A stretch of DNA of 64,000 nt from Pseudomonas jessenii (GCF_002236115.1 NZ_NIWT01000002.1:806001-870000), one strand, 5' to 3'; counted from the stretch's first letter, positions 18,935 to 28,567 are shown. The notes: a model not told the origin generated them from the letters alone. Program-made: numbers and translations.

Positions 18935-20239
18935 ATGCTCGCATTTCTTGGTTTGGCCATGGTGGTGGTTTTTACCTATCTGATAATGTCGAAACGCCTA
19001 TCGCCGATTGTCGCCCTGACGGTGGTGCCGATTGTGTTTGCGGTGATTGGCGGTTTTGGCGGTACTACGGGCAAGATGATGCTCGACGGCCTGAAGATGG
19101 TTGCGCCTTCGGCTGCGCTTCTGCTGTTCGCCATCCTGTTCTTCGGCCTGATGATTGATGCCGGGTTGTTCGACCCGTTGATTCGTAAAATCCTCAAGCG
19201 TGTAAACGGCGATCCGATGAAAATCGCTATTGGCACCGCGCTGCTGTCACTGCTGGTAGCCCTCGACGGCGACGGCACAACCACCTACATGATCACCTGC
19301 GCGGCAATGCTGCCGTTGTACAAGCGTATCGGCATGAACCCGATGATTCTGGCGACCATCGCCATGTTGTCCTTGAGCATCATGAGCGGCATGACCCCAT
19401 GGGGCGGGCCCGCTACAAGGGCGATCGCGGCACTGGGCCTGGATGCCGGCGAGTACTTCGTGCCCTTGCTGCCGACCATGATCGGCGGCGCGATGTGGGT
19501 GGTGTTCACCGCTTTCCTCCTGGGCCGTGCCGAGCGTAAGCGCATCGGTAATGTGCAGCTACAGAGCGGTGGCGGTAATTGCTACATCGACGAGATCCTG
19601 GGCGATACCCCGCACAAGCGGCCTAAACTTGCATACGTGAACCTGTTGCTGGTGATCGCGGTCATGGTCGCGCTGGTAATGGGGATCATGCACTCGGCGA
19701 TCCTGTTCCTGATCGGATTTGTCCTGGCACTGATGATCAACTACCCGCAACTGGATATTCAGAAAGAGCGCATTCTCGCCCATTCCGGCAATGCGATGAC
19801 GGTGGTGCTGCTGGTGTTTGCCGCCGGTATCTTTGCCGGGATTTTCTCGGGCACCAAGATGGTCGACTCCCTGGCGCAAACGCTGGTGGACTGGATTCCG
19901 CCATCCTGGGGTCACCTGTTCCCACTGGTGGTGGCGATCACCAGCATGCCGTTGACCTTTGTTCTTTCCAACGATGCTTACTACTTTGGGGTGGTACCCA
20001 TCTTGGCTAATGCCGCTGCAGCCTATGGCATTGACCCGGTGGAAATCGCCCGCGCGTCGATTCTCGGTCAGCCAGTACACCTGATGAGTCCGTTGGTAGC
20101 CTCAACCCTGTTGCTGGTGGGTATGGTCGATCGTGATATCGGCGATTTCCAGAAAGCCACCGTCAAATGGGCGGTACTCACTTCATTAGTAGTCACCGCG
20201 CTAGCCCTGTTGACCGGGGCGATCAGTCTCTTCTCCTGA
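18935..20239 (+). CDS. CitMHS family citrate(metal):proton symporter
   Basis: A 434-residue inner-membrane transporter with about 12 hydrophobic segments. Family features are the N-terminal AFLGLAMVVVFTYLIMSKRL, the ALDGDGTTTYMITCAAMLPL segment and the MTPWGGPATRAIAALG loop. CitMHS proteins import citrate or related tricarboxylates complexed with Mg2+ or Ca2+. The gene follows dctA by 136 bp and precedes an OprD porin, giving a complete outer- and inner-membrane route for tricarboxylates. Confidence 0.9.
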   Translation: MLAFLGLAMVVVFTYLIMSKRLSPIVALTVVPIVFAVIGGFGGTTGKMMLDGLKMVAPSAALLLFAILFFGLMIDAGLFDPLIRKILKRVNGDPMKIAIGTALLSLLVALDGDGTTTYMITCAAMLPLYKRIGMNPMILATIAMLSLSIMSGMTPWGGPATRAIAALGLDAGEYFVPLLPTMIGGAMWVVFTAFLLGRAERKRIGNVQLQSGGGNCYIDEILGDTPHKRPKLAYVNLLLVIAVMVALVMGIMHSAILFLIGFVLALMINYPQLDIQKERILAHSGNAMTVVLLVFAAGIFAGIFSGTKMVDSLAQTLVDWIPPSWGHLFPLVVAITSMPLTFVLSNDAYYFGVVPILANAAAAYGIDPVEIARASILGQPVHLMSPLVASTLLLVGMVDRDIGDFQKATVKWAVLTSLVVTALALLTGAISLFS

Positions 20240-20315
20240 TTCACCCCAACCATCTGTTTCTCCTGACGCGCTTCGCTTGCGAGGCGTGCGCTGTTCTGCA
20301 CTCCAAATAACAACA

Positions 20316-21584
20316 ATGAGTAGTTTGCCAATGACCACTTTGCATACCCAGCGGGCGCTGTTTTCACTTCTTGGTTTGTTGCCGCTGGCCAGCGCCAGTG
20401 CAGAAGGATTGATCGACGACAGCAAGCTCAAGCTGCAATTGCGCAACGTCTATTTCAATGAAAATTTCCGCGATGAGCATGGCTTGAGTGCCAAATCAGC
20501 AAGGACGGCGAAGAGCGAGCGAACCGAGTGGGCCCAGGGATTTCTGTTGGATTACCAGTCGGGATTTACACCTGGCACTATCGGGTTTGGTGTTGATGCC
20601 CTTGGCCTGCTCGGGGTCAAGCTCGACTCCGGCCGTGGCCGCAGCGGCACTGGCTTGTTGCCCGTACATGATGACGGTCGTGCGGCTGACGAATTCGCAA
20701 GTCTGGGTATGACAGCCAAAGCCCAACTGGCCAAGACCACGGTCAAATACGGCACCTTGCTACCCAAGACTCCGGTGCTGATCTATAACGACGCGCGTCT
20801 GTTGCCGCAAACGTACCAAGGCACTCAGATCAGTAGCGTCGACATCGAAAACCTCACCCTCACCGGGGGCTACCTGGATCGATTCAAACTGCGTGATTCC
20901 AGCGACAGCATGCCGATTGTGCCCGACGGTTACGGCGGAGATAAATCAGGCGACTTCAGCTATGCAGGCGCCGAATACAAGCTGGGAAAGAGCGTTCGTT
21001 TGAGTTACTTCTACGGCGAACTGGAAAACTTTTACCGTCAGAACTTTGCAGGTATCCAGCACGATCAGCCCTTGGGCGGCGGCGTGCTGACCAGTGATTT
21101 ACGCTACTTCAACAGTGTCGATACCGGCTCAGCCTTCGGTGGCAAGATCGACAACAACATGCTGAGCGGGCAACTGTCTTACGCCATCTCTGGCCATACC
21201 TTCGGTGGCGGATACCAGACCCTCAGCGGTGATGCCGGATTGCCTTTTATCAGTGGCGCAACGGTTTATTCGTTCAGCAACGCCGGGATAGGCAAGTTTG
21301 TCGAGGAGGATGAAAAAACCTGGATGCTTAATTACGGCTATAACTTTGCTGCCGTCGGCGTGCCGGGTCTGACGTTTTCCACCCGGTATCTGAGCGGCAA
21401 CGACGGTAAGTCCGACACCGCTGTCAAGGAGTGGGAGCGTGATGCCGAACTGGCTTACGTCGTGCAACAAGGCACCTTCAAGGGGCTGGGTGTGCGGTTG
21501 CGTAACTACGTTTACCGCTCTGATTATTCCCGTGGCCGAGATAGCAACCGAATCTACTTTACCTACGACATCGCCCTCTGGTGA
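20316..21584 (+). CDS. OprD family outer-membrane porin (tricarboxylate channel, OpdH-like by context)
   Basis: A 422-residue OprD-type beta-barrel with a signal peptide (SLLGLLPLASASA cleavage region), the N-terminal GLIDDSKLKLQLRNVYFNEN, the FLLDYQSGFTPGTIGFGVDA loop, and a C-terminal strand ending in Trp (YFTYDIALW) for BAM recognition. OprD relatives import specific carboxylates. In P. aeruginosa OpdH serves cis-aconitate and citrate, and the neighbours here suggest the same (inference). ATG codons at 20316 and 20331 are both possible, without a clear Shine-Dalgarno site. Confidence 0.88.
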   Translation: MSSLPMTTLHTQRALFSLLGLLPLASASAEGLIDDSKLKLQLRNVYFNENFRDEHGLSAKSARTAKSERTEWAQGFLLDYQSGFTPGTIGFGVDALGLLGVKLDSGRGRSGTGLLPVHDDGRAADEFASLGMTAKAQLAKTTVKYGTLLPKTPVLIYNDARLLPQTYQGTQISSVDIENLTLTGGYLDRFKLRDSSDSMPIVPDGYGGDKSGDFSYAGAEYKLGKSVRLSYFYGELENFYRQNFAGIQHDQPLGGGVLTSDLRYFNSVDTGSAFGGKIDNNMLSGQLSYAISGHTFGGGYQTLSGDAGLPFISGATVYSFSNAGIGKFVEEDEKTWMLNYGYNFAAVGVPGLTFSTRYLSGNDGKSDTAVKEWERDAELAYVVQQGTFKGLGVRLRNYVYRSDYSRGRDSNRIYFTYDIALW

Positions 21585-21594
21585 TCCCCTGATT

Positions 21595-21625
21595 GCGGCC
21601 TCGCGATTTTCGCAGGCCGCCTTTT
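21595..21625 (+). terminator. Terminator after the OprD gene
   Basis: GCGGCCT (21595-21601) and AGGCCGC (21614-21620) pair and extend inward with GCGA/TCGC; CTTTTC follows. It lies 11 bp after the porin stop codon. Confidence 0.7.
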
Positions 21626-21716
21626 CAGTGGCGGCTTCATAGGATTGGACGGTGGGCAAATCATCGACAGCGCACGCTGACGGTCACGTCCAATTTTCGA
21701 GCGTCTCCTCCACCGA

Positions 21717-21750
21717 AACCGCAAGACATGCCTTGGCGTGTCTTGCGGTT
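21717..21750. terminator. Hairpin between convergent OprD and MFS genes
   Basis: Perfect 12-bp arms (AACCGCAAGACA at 21717-21728 and TGTCTTGCGGTT at 21739-21750) enclose a 10-base loop just before the end of the minus-strand MFS gene. It probably stops transcription from that side. Confidence 0.65.
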
Positions 21751-21753
21751 ATT

Positions 21754-22956
21754 TCAAGCAATGCTTACCGATGCAACAGGCTCCCGCGATGCTGCGCGTG
21801 CAGCCAGGAAGGCAAGAACGGCCGCCACGCCTAGCAAAGTGGCGCTCAATTCGAAGGTCGCTTGATAGCCGCTCGAGTCGAAGACCAGCCCGCCAACGGT
21901 TGCGCCAGACGCAATAGCGAGTTGGATGATCGCCACCATTAAACCGCCTCCCGCTTCAGCTGCGTGTGGCAACGTTCTTGCCAGCCATGTCCACCATCCC
22001 ACGGGCGCTGCAGTCGCAACCAGTCCCCATGCGCCAAGCAAGACGGTCGTGGTGGCCGTCGAGCTACCGAATGAAACAAGCGCCAGTGCAATCATCGCCA
22101 TAAAGATCGGGATGACGATGAGGGTTCGATGCAGGCCATTTTTCAAGAACGCTTCAATCAGGAAGGTTCCGGCAAGTCCCGCCAGGCCCAGAACGAGCAA
22201 CATAAAAGACAGCATGGAGACACTGACGTGCGTGACCGTTTCAAGGAATGGGCGCAAATAGGTAAACAGCATGAACTGGCCCATGAAAAACACACTGACC
22301 GCTACCATGCCTAGCGCGACCGGTACGCTTTTCATCAACCTGAAGACGTTTCCAGTGCCTGAGCCGCTTTGCGATTTCATCGGTGGAAGGCTTACAGACA
22401 GCCATACACAAGCGACTATCGCGACTGGGATGACGCACAAGAATGCACCGCGCCAGCCAATCAAGGCACCGAGAAAACTGCCCAATGGTGCTGCAATCAC
22501 AGTCGCCAAAGCGTTGCCGCCGTTGACGATTGCCATGGCGCGTGTGACCTGGTCATCAGGCACAAGGCGCATGGCGGTTGCCGCCGACAGTGACCAGAAG
22601 CCACCAATCGCAACACCGATCAGCGCGCGCCCGATCATGAATACCCCGTAATTCGGTGCGAACGCGACCACTGTTCCGGAAAGGATCATCAACAGCGTCA
22701 GTGAAAGAAGTAGCGGTTTACGGTCAACCCGCGCCGCCACCAGCGGGATAAGAAGGCTGGTGAATAAGGCAAACAGCCCCGAAACGGAAATGCCCTGACC
22801 GGCTTGTCCTTCGGTGATATGCAGATCGGCGGCAATTGGTGTCAGCAGGCTGACGGGCATGAACTCCGATGCCACCAGCACGAAGGCGGCGAGCGACATG
22901 GCCAGGACAGCGCCCCATGAATGTTGAGCTTCATGGGAGGAGGGAAGATGGGGCAT
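21754..22956 (-). CDS. MFS efflux transporter (DHA1 / AraJ-NepI type)
   Basis: A 400-residue permease with 12 predicted TM helices. The N-terminal FVLVASEFMPVSLLTPIAAD and the later GRALIGVAIGGFWSLSAATA are typical of DHA1 exporters such as AraJ, NepI and SotB. The substrate cannot be assigned. It is the last of three same-strand genes (ADH, hydrolase, MFS) downstream of the divergent AraC regulator, so it may export an aldehyde-related toxicant or its product (inference). Confidence 0.85.
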   Translation of the reverse strand: MPHLPSSHEAQHSWGAVLAMSLAAFVLVASEFMPVSLLTPIAADLHITEGQAGQGISVSGLFALFTSLLIPLVAARVDRKPLLLSLTLLMILSGTVVAFAPNYGVFMIGRALIGVAIGGFWSLSAATAMRLVPDDQVTRAMAIVNGGNALATVIAAPLGSFLGALIGWRGAFLCVIPVAIVACVWLSVSLPPMKSQSGSGTGNVFRLMKSVPVALGMVAVSVFFMGQFMLFTYLRPFLETVTHVSVSMLSFMLLVLGLAGLAGTFLIEAFLKNGLHRTLIVIPIFMAMIALALVSFGSSTATTTVLLGAWGLVATAAPVGWWTWLARTLPHAAEAGGGLMVAIIQLAIASGATVGGLVFDSSGYQATFELSATLLGVAAVLAFLAARAASREPVASVSIA

Positions 22957-23043
22957 TGAAAAATCCTGTATTGCGTGAAGCGTCGCGGCTCCAGAAGCGA
23001 AGCCGCGAGAGAGGAACGGTTCCCGTGTGGGTCGCCGATCCGA

Positions 23044-24066
23044 TTACTTCAGATGACTGTTGAAGAACGTGGCCAACTTGGCGAAGGGAATCAAATTGAC
23101 CCGATCGTAAAGATCCACATGCCCGGCATCTGGAACGATCAGCAACTCTTTGGGTTCGGCCGCCCGTTTGTAGGCGTCCTCGCTGAACTCCCTTGAGTGC
23201 GCCGTGGCGCCCGTAATGAAAAGCAGTGGGCGCGGGGAGATGGTCTCGATGTCGTTGAATGGGTAGAAGTTCATGAACTTCACATTGCTGGTCAGCGTCG
23301 GCATGGTAGTGGTTTGCGGCGATGCGCTAGCGGGGGTGACCTCGCCGCGCGGAGTGCGGTAGAAATCATAGAACTCGTCACCCACAGCGTTGCCGGTCAG
23401 CTTTAGTGGTGAGCCGCTGGTATAGCGAACTTCGCCGCGCCAGAATTCCGCGTTACGTTGCTGCGCCGCATCGCGAATGATTTGCTGGCGTTGTTCCAAC
23501 GTGACTGAGTGCTTGAGACCGTTACGGTTGGCCGCCCCCATGTCATACATGCTGACCGTGGCGATGGCTTTCAGACGAGGGTCGATCTTGGCGGCGCTGA
23601 TGGCGAAGCTGCCACTGCCGCAGATACCGATGACGCCGATACGCTCTCGATCAACAATCGGGCGAGTGCCGAGATAGTCCACGGCGGCACTAAAGTCCTC
23701 GGCGTAAATATCAGGCGAAACTGCTTGGCGAGGCGTACCTTCGCTCTCACCCCAGAACGACAAGTCCAGTGACAGCGTGATAAATCCCTGCTCGGCCATT
23801 TTAGTGGCGTAAAGATTCGCGCTCTGTTCCTTTACTGCACCCATAGGGTGTCCGACGATTATCGCTGCACTCTTTGATTGCGGTTCGAGTCCTTTGAGGG
23901 TGAACAAGTTACCTGTCACCTTCATGCCATATTGGTTTTTGAAGTTGACCTTTTCCACGATCACTTTATCGCTGGTGTAGAAGTTGTCTGCGCCGTTCGA
24001 CATGTTGGCTCCCTTTGAAGAAAAAGAGATAACAAGCAGCCCTAGGGCTAGCAAAATTCCTTTCAC
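23044..24066 (-). CDS. Exported alpha/beta hydrolase (YcjY/dienelactone hydrolase-like)
   Basis: A 340-residue protein with an N-terminal hydrophobic signal segment (MKGILLALGLLVISFSSKGA). The alpha/beta hydrolase core has a nucleophile elbow GICGSGSFA, in which Ser of CGSGS, or less likely the Cys, is the nucleophile. The catalytic His is in VPDAGHVDLYD. An upstream VGHPMG stretch is compatible with the oxyanion hole. The substrate is unknown. It follows the ADH gene by 53 bp and is probably co-transcribed with it. A signal peptide is unusual for this group and may be a membrane anchor. Confidence 0.8.
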   Translation of the reverse strand: MKGILLALGLLVISFSSKGANMSNGADNFYTSDKVIVEKVNFKNQYGMKVTGNLFTLKGLEPQSKSAAIIVGHPMGAVKEQSANLYATKMAEQGFITLSLDLSFWGESEGTPRQAVSPDIYAEDFSAAVDYLGTRPIVDRERIGVIGICGSGSFAISAAKIDPRLKAIATVSMYDMGAANRNGLKHSVTLEQRQQIIRDAAQQRNAEFWRGEVRYTSGSPLKLTGNAVGDEFYDFYRTPRGEVTPASASPQTTTMPTLTSNVKFMNFYPFNDIETISPRPLLFITGATAHSREFSEDAYKRAAEPKELLIVPDAGHVDLYDRVNLIPFAKLATFFNSHLK

Positions 24067-24119
24067 TGGATATTCCTTTCGATTGAATGGTTGTTCACTG
24101 GAGTTTTTGACTCAGGCGT

Positions 24120-25169
24120 TTAGTCAGCCAACGTGGCGTTGTCGACCACGAAGCGATACTTGACGTCACCCTTGAGCATTCGCTCGTAGGATTCATTTAT
24201 CTGGTCTGCTCGAACCAGTTCGATGTCGGCGACGATGCCGTGCTCGGCACAGAAATCCAGCATCTCCTGTGTTTCCGGGATGCCTCCGATCATCGAGCCA
24301 GCAATCGTTCGGCGCTTCATGATCAGGTTGAATACGTTCGGCGATGGGTGTGGCGAGGCGGGCGCGCCGACCAGCGTCAGCGCACCATCACGCTTGAGCA
24401 GCACCAGAAACGCATCAAGATCGTGGGGGGCTGCGACGGTGTTGAGAATGAAGTCGAAACTCTTGGTATGTGCAGCCATTTCTTCAGGTTTGCGCGATAC
24501 GACGACTTCATCGGCGCCTAACGCCTTTGCCGCCTCGCGCTTGGATTCAGAGGTGGTGAACGCCACGACGTGGGCGCCCATCGCATGAGCCAGCTTGATG
24601 CCCATGTGGCCCAGGCCACCGATGCCGACCACGCCTATTTTCTTGCCTGGGCCGGCGTTCCAGTGGCGCAGAGGTGAGTAGGTGGTTATGCCCGCGCACA
24701 GCAGCGGAGCGACGGCAGCCAGTTGTGCCTCGGGATGGCGGATGCGCAACACGTAGCGCTCATGCACCACGATGTTTTGCGAGTAGCCGCCCAGCGTCCA
24801 GCCGGGTGCGTCCGGTGTCGGGAAGTTGTAGGTGCCAACCATGTCGTCGCAGTAGTTTTCTAGGCCAGTCTCACAGTCGTCGCAGTGTTTGCAGCTGTCG
24901 ACGATGCAGCCTACACCGACCAGATCGCCGACTTTAAAATCCGCTACATGTGCGCCCACCGCTGATACGTGGCCGACAATTTCGTGCCCCGGTACGCAGG
25001 GAAATTGCGTGCCTGCCCACTCGGCGCGTACTTGATGCAAATCCGAATGGCAGATGCCACAGAAGGCGATATCGATCTGAACATCATGGGCCGCCGGCTC
25101 GCGGCGGTTGATCTGCATCGGCTCAAGGGGTTTTTCGCCTGCGTGAGCACCGTAGGCTTTGACAAGCAT
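24120..25169 (-). CDS. Zinc-dependent NAD(P) alcohol dehydrogenase (YahK/CAD type)
   Basis: A 349-residue medium-chain dehydrogenase. Catalytic zinc ligands are C37, the GHE at 61-63 and C158; structural zinc ligands are C93, C96, C99 and C107. The nucleotide-binding motif is GIGGLGHMGIKLA. The pattern (CGICHSDLHQVRAEW, GTYNFPTPDAPGWTLGGYSQ) matches the E. coli YahK-like group that reduces many aldehydes with NADPH. It is first in the ADH-hydrolase-MFS set and divergent from an AraC regulator, as in stress-induced aldehyde detoxification loci. Confidence 0.92.
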   Translation of the reverse strand: MLVKAYGAHAGEKPLEPMQINRREPAAHDVQIDIAFCGICHSDLHQVRAEWAGTQFPCVPGHEIVGHVSAVGAHVADFKVGDLVGVGCIVDSCKHCDDCETGLENYCDDMVGTYNFPTPDAPGWTLGGYSQNIVVHERYVLRIRHPEAQLAAVAPLLCAGITTYSPLRHWNAGPGKKIGVVGIGGLGHMGIKLAHAMGAHVVAFTTSESKREAAKALGADEVVVSRKPEEMAAHTKSFDFILNTVAAPHDLDAFLVLLKRDGALTLVGAPASPHPSPNVFNLIMKRRTIAGSMIGGIPETQEMLDFCAEHGIVADIELVRADQINESYERMLKGDVKYRFVVDNATLAD

Positions 25170-25334
25170 GGGAGCATCCTCGATGGGTTTGTCGGATGAA
25201 CATTCTCCCGCTCTGCCCAGACCCTCTGTAGTGCATTGCGCTGGATTACTTGCCTGATTCTATGAGTCTCTGTTTTTTTGCAGGACGGTCGGTAGCTGGC
25301 GAGTTAGAGTTCAGTGAAGAGGTACAAGACGAAT

Positions 25335-26252
25335 ATGAACAACAACCCCGACGCAGCTCCTCAACAGACATCGCCACAAGAAAAGCTTGCGCAGATCATC
25401 TGCGCGCAGATCTCGAAACCAGGTGATTTCGGAACGGCCATTACAGGTCTCGGCTTCTTCAGGCGCGAACATCCAGCACCGCCCATCGTCTGCATGGTCG
25501 AGCCAAGCATCATCCTCATCGCCCGGGGTGAGAAACAGCTCTGGGTAGGTGGCGAGGGTTACCCCTACGACACGTCGCGATTTCTGATCACCTCGTTGGA
25601 CTTACCTGCCAATTCAGAAGTGCTAGCGGCAAGCCCGGAACAGCCATGCCTAGGGCTGACGTTGAAACTCGATCTGCGCATTCTGGCTGAGCTGATAGCG
25701 CAAAGTGACCTGCCGCCAACCCGTGATCGATCAGTTGTGAAAGGGGTAGGAATTGGTGCCGTGACACCAGCGATGCTGGCCTCATTTGAGCGCTTACTGG
25801 CACTGCTCGATGAGCCGGAGTCCATCCCTGTCCTTGCGCCCTTGATCCAGCGCGAGATTCACTACCGTCTCTTGCAGAGTGATCAGGCGAGCCGGCTTCG
25901 ACAAATAACGTCTGTCGATGGCCAAGGTTATCGGATCGCGAAAGCCATCGATTGGTTGAAGTTGAATTACACCTTGGCGCTTCGCGTCGATGAACTTGCG
26001 GCCCGAGTGCAGATGAGCACTCCGACCTTTCACCACCACTTCCGCCAACTCACCGCGATGAGCCCCTTGCAGTATCAAAAGTGGCTGCGACTGAATGAGG
26101 CAAGGCGATTGATGCTCAATGAACACCAGGACGTATCCAGTGCCGCTTTCAAGGTCGGCTATGAAAGCCCATCGCAGTTCAGCCGTGAATACAGCCGGCT
26201 GTTTGGCGTACCCCCAAAGAGGGATATTTCGGCGTTGCGAGGGCAGGGGTAG
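25335..26252 (+). CDS. AraC family regulator with AraC_N (YqhC-like) domain
   Basis: A 305-residue regulator. The N-terminal AraC_N/cupin domain contains PPIVCMVEPSIILIARGEKQ; the C-terminus has the double HTH (VDELAARVQMSTPTFHHHFR, then ALMSPLQYQKWLRLNEARR-like sequence and FKVGYESPSQFSREYSRLFG). Members of this group often respond to aldehydes and control a neighbouring reductase. The divergent ADH gene fits that role (inference). The start at 25335 has AGAGGT upstream; the frame extends to a GTG at 25314. Confidence 0.88.
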   Translation: MNNNPDAAPQQTSPQEKLAQIICAQISKPGDFGTAITGLGFFRREHPAPPIVCMVEPSIILIARGEKQLWVGGEGYPYDTSRFLITSLDLPANSEVLAASPEQPCLGLTLKLDLRILAELIAQSDLPPTRDRSVVKGVGIGAVTPAMLASFERLLALLDEPESIPVLAPLIQREIHYRLLQSDQASRLRQITSVDGQGYRIAKAIDWLKLNYTLALRVDELAARVQMSTPTFHHHFRQLTAMSPLQYQKWLRLNEARRLMLNEHQDVSSAAFKVGYESPSQFSREYSRLFGVPPKRDISALRGQG

Positions 26253-26483
26253 GACCTTCAGTACGTACAAGGGGCTACATCGACCGGTTAAATCCACAAC
26301 CCATTGCGGACACTCAGAATGATGAGGGGCTATGGTTGCCTACACGAGGTGGTCGCGGTGATGACTGGCGTCAGAGGTGATGTAGAAATGATCTGACATT
26401 AGATTTCGTAGCATCGCTTGGCGATCGTCGGGAAGGTCAACCAGGGTGCCTGGGCCGATAGCTGCCGGTGGGTTACGAGGAGT

Positions 26484-27233
26484 TCAACTGGCCGCGTTGA
26501 AGCTTCGATTAAATTCAACGACGTCATGATGAGAAGGGTTTTTGGCGAATAGTGCAGGGAGTTGCGCATTGAACACCTCTCTCTTCTGCGCGGCGGCTCC
26601 CTTGACTGCAGCATTCAGCGCCGGGCGCATCTCTTCAGCGGTGTAATCGCAGCAGTACGCTGGCGTGCAGGGCTGTTGACGCCATGAGTCTTCGAGGCTG
26701 CCGCTGTCGACCGGCTCGAATCCAACGTCATCGACAAGTTGCATCACGAGACGCTTATGATTTTCATCGTCCCCCGCAACGGCTACGCCCAGGCGGCCTT
26801 CGGCGTCTTTTGGCTTACCAAGATTTTCCAGCGAATAAGCAAGAATATTGTTGAAGGCCTTGATTACCGGTCGGCCAAGCTGCTCGCTGACCCACACGCT
26901 CTCGGTTTGACCATTTTCCAAAGCGGCGATGCGCTCGTCTCTCAGGCCCGGGTAGTAATTACTCGTGTCGACCACTGGAACCGAGGATGGCAATGCGGCC
27001 AAAAGGTTCTTGGGAAGAGTCGCCATGGCTGGTTGGGGAATGGAAATAATCACAGCATCGGCGCCGTCGAAGACATCGTTCAGATCGCAAGCAATAGCAC
27101 CCGCTTCCTTGGCAAAAGCGCTTACCGAGTCCTTTCCGCGAGAGTTGGCGACGCTGATCTCGTGGCCAGCAGTGACAAGCTTTCGGGTAAGGGGGCCGCC
27201 GATAGATCCAATACCAACGATCGCAATTTTCAT
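26484..27233 (-). CDS. NADP-binding oxidoreductase, F420-dependent reductase-like
   Basis: A 249-residue protein with an N-terminal Rossmann fold (KIAIVGIGSIGGPLTRKL) and the layout of the 'NADP oxidoreductase, coenzyme F420-dependent' family: VVDTSNYYPG in the middle, then KAFNNILAYSL. Pseudomonads do not make F420, so NADP is the likely cofactor and the physiological substrate is unknown. GGAGG precedes the start by about five bases. It is divergent from the HxlR regulator at 27335, its likely controller. Confidence 0.82.
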   Translation of the reverse strand: MKIAIVGIGSIGGPLTRKLVTAGHEISVANSRGKDSVSAFAKEAGAIACDLNDVFDGADAVIISIPQPAMATLPKNLLAALPSSVPVVDTSNYYPGLRDERIAALENGQTESVWVSEQLGRPVIKAFNNILAYSLENLGKPKDAEGRLGVAVAGDDENHKRLVMQLVDDVGFEPVDSGSLEDSWRQQPCTPAYCCDYTAEEMRPALNAAVKGAAAQKREVFNAQLPALFAKNPSHHDVVEFNRSFNAAS

Positions 27234-27334
27234 AATGCCTCCAGGGATTCAAAGTCCGGATACGTTAGTATCAGCACTGCAAGATCCGCAAGAACCGACG
27301 TTTTAGTCTGTAACCCACCAAAAGGTAAGTATCG

Positions 27335-27742
27335 ATGGAGCGCGAGTGGGAATGTGGGAACCCTTTACGACGGCAGGCCTGGTCAGCCGCTATAAACGCT
27401 ACGCTTCGCGTTTTGGAGGGCAAATGGAAAATTGTGATCATCAATGAGCTGATGGCCGCTAAAGGCCGGCCGCTTCGGTTCTCCGAACTGGAAAAGCTCA
27501 TTCCCGATGTCACGCAGAAGATGCTCATTCAGCAGTTGAAAGGGCTTCAGCAGGATGACATCGTTCAACGCACCGTATACCCAGAGGTGCCGCCGCGGGT
27601 GGAGTACGCGCTGACGGTGCTGGGTCATGCACTCGGCCCGGCTATGACTGCCCTTATAGACTGGGCTGAGCTTCGTCACCAGCACGAGGAGAAGGGGATG
27701 GGACTGTCTAGCGTAAGCGACAAGGAACTTTTGGAACGCTAA
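27335..27742 (+). CDS. HxlR family transcriptional regulator
   Basis: A 135-residue winged-HTH protein of the HxlR type: INATLRVLEGKWKIVIINEL, then LRFSELEKLIPDVTQKMLIQ, QLKGLQQDDIVQR and a wing with PPRVEYALTVLG. HxlR proteins often sense electrophiles through a cysteine; a Cys lies near the N-terminus in WECGNPLR, the usual position. It is divergent from the NADP oxidoreductase at 26484. Confidence 0.9.
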   Translation: MEREWECGNPLRRQAWSAAINATLRVLEGKWKIVIINELMAAKGRPLRFSELEKLIPDVTQKMLIQQLKGLQQDDIVQRTVYPEVPPRVEYALTVLGHALGPAMTALIDWAELRHQHEEKGMGLSSVSDKELLER

Positions 27743-27814
27743 TCCGCCATATGCGATTACTCAAAACGTCAACCCGTTTCAAATCTGATCAACTGTGGTT
27801 TTCAAACGTTCGAT

Positions 27815-27842
27815 TTGTGACTATATATATAATTAGTCACAA
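27815..27842. promoter_or_regulatory. TetR operator 1 (autoregulatory)
   Basis: Perfect 9-bp inverted repeat TTGTGACTA / TAGTCACAA with a 10-bp AT-rich spacer, 36 bp upstream of the tetR start. The GTGAC and GTCAC cores are 19 bp apart start to start, as in three further sites at 28608, 31544 and 31664. Confidence 0.75.
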
Positions 27843-27878
27843 TTTGTAAGTCCTCGATAGGGTGAGTAAGCTATTTCC

Positions 27879-28505
27879 ATGAATCAGCCATCAATATCTT
27901 CATCTTCGCCCAGCACCCGTGGCCCAGCCGATCACGACATTCGAGACCAGATTGTCGCGGCGGCCAACGAGCACTTCAGTCAATACGGCTACAGCAAAAC
28001 CACGGTTTCCGACCTGGCCAAGGCCATCGGGTTTTCCAAGGCTTACATCTACAAATTCTTTGATTCCAAGCAAGCAATCGGTGAGGCCATCTGCGCTAAT
28101 TGTCTGGCAGAAATCGTCGCGGCAGTGGAGCAGGCTATCAATGTAGAAGGCCTGTCTCCAACGGAGCGCTTTCGACGTTTGGTCAAAACTGTTATCGCCA
28201 CCGGTGTGAATCTGTTCTTCAACGACCGAAAACTCTATGACATTGCAGCGTTCGCGGCGTCGGAAAGCTGGCCCAGTACGCAGGCTTATGACGCACAGAT
28301 CAAAAGCTTCGTGTCGCAAATCGTTCGGGAGGGGCGAGAGATTGGCGAATTTGAACGCAAGACTCCGCTGGACGAGACAGTAGAAGCGATACATCTCGCG
28401 CTACGGCCCTTCGTCAACCCCTTGCTGCTGCAGTACAACCTCGATTTCGTCGAGGAGGCGCCCACGCTCACCTCCAACCTCATCTTGCGTAGCCTCATGC
28501 CTTGA
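27879..28505 (+). CDS. TetR family repressor of the RND efflux cluster
   Basis: A 208-residue TetR-type regulator. The N-terminal HTH (TTVSDLAKAIGFSKAYIYKF) is followed by an all-helical ligand domain. It lies at the head of a cluster with a FadL-like channel gene and divergent OMF and MFP-RND genes. Inverted repeats of one design occur in front of tetR itself and each of these genes, so it is the probable repressor of the whole group. The inducer is unknown; efflux and FadL neighbours suggest a hydrophobic compound (inference). Confidence 0.9.
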   Translation: MNQPSISSSSPSTRGPADHDIRDQIVAAANEHFSQYGYSKTTVSDLAKAIGFSKAYIYKFFDSKQAIGEAICANCLAEIVAAVEQAINVEGLSPTERFRRLVKTVIATGVNLFFNDRKLYDIAAFAASESWPSTQAYDAQIKSFVSQIVREGREIGEFERKTPLDETVEAIHLALRPFVNPLLLQYNLDFVEEAPTLTSNLILRSLMP

Positions 28506-28567
28506 CCTTTGGCTAAAGGTTTATGCATACGGCGGTACGCGTCAGATTCCAAACGGCTTTTCACTTG

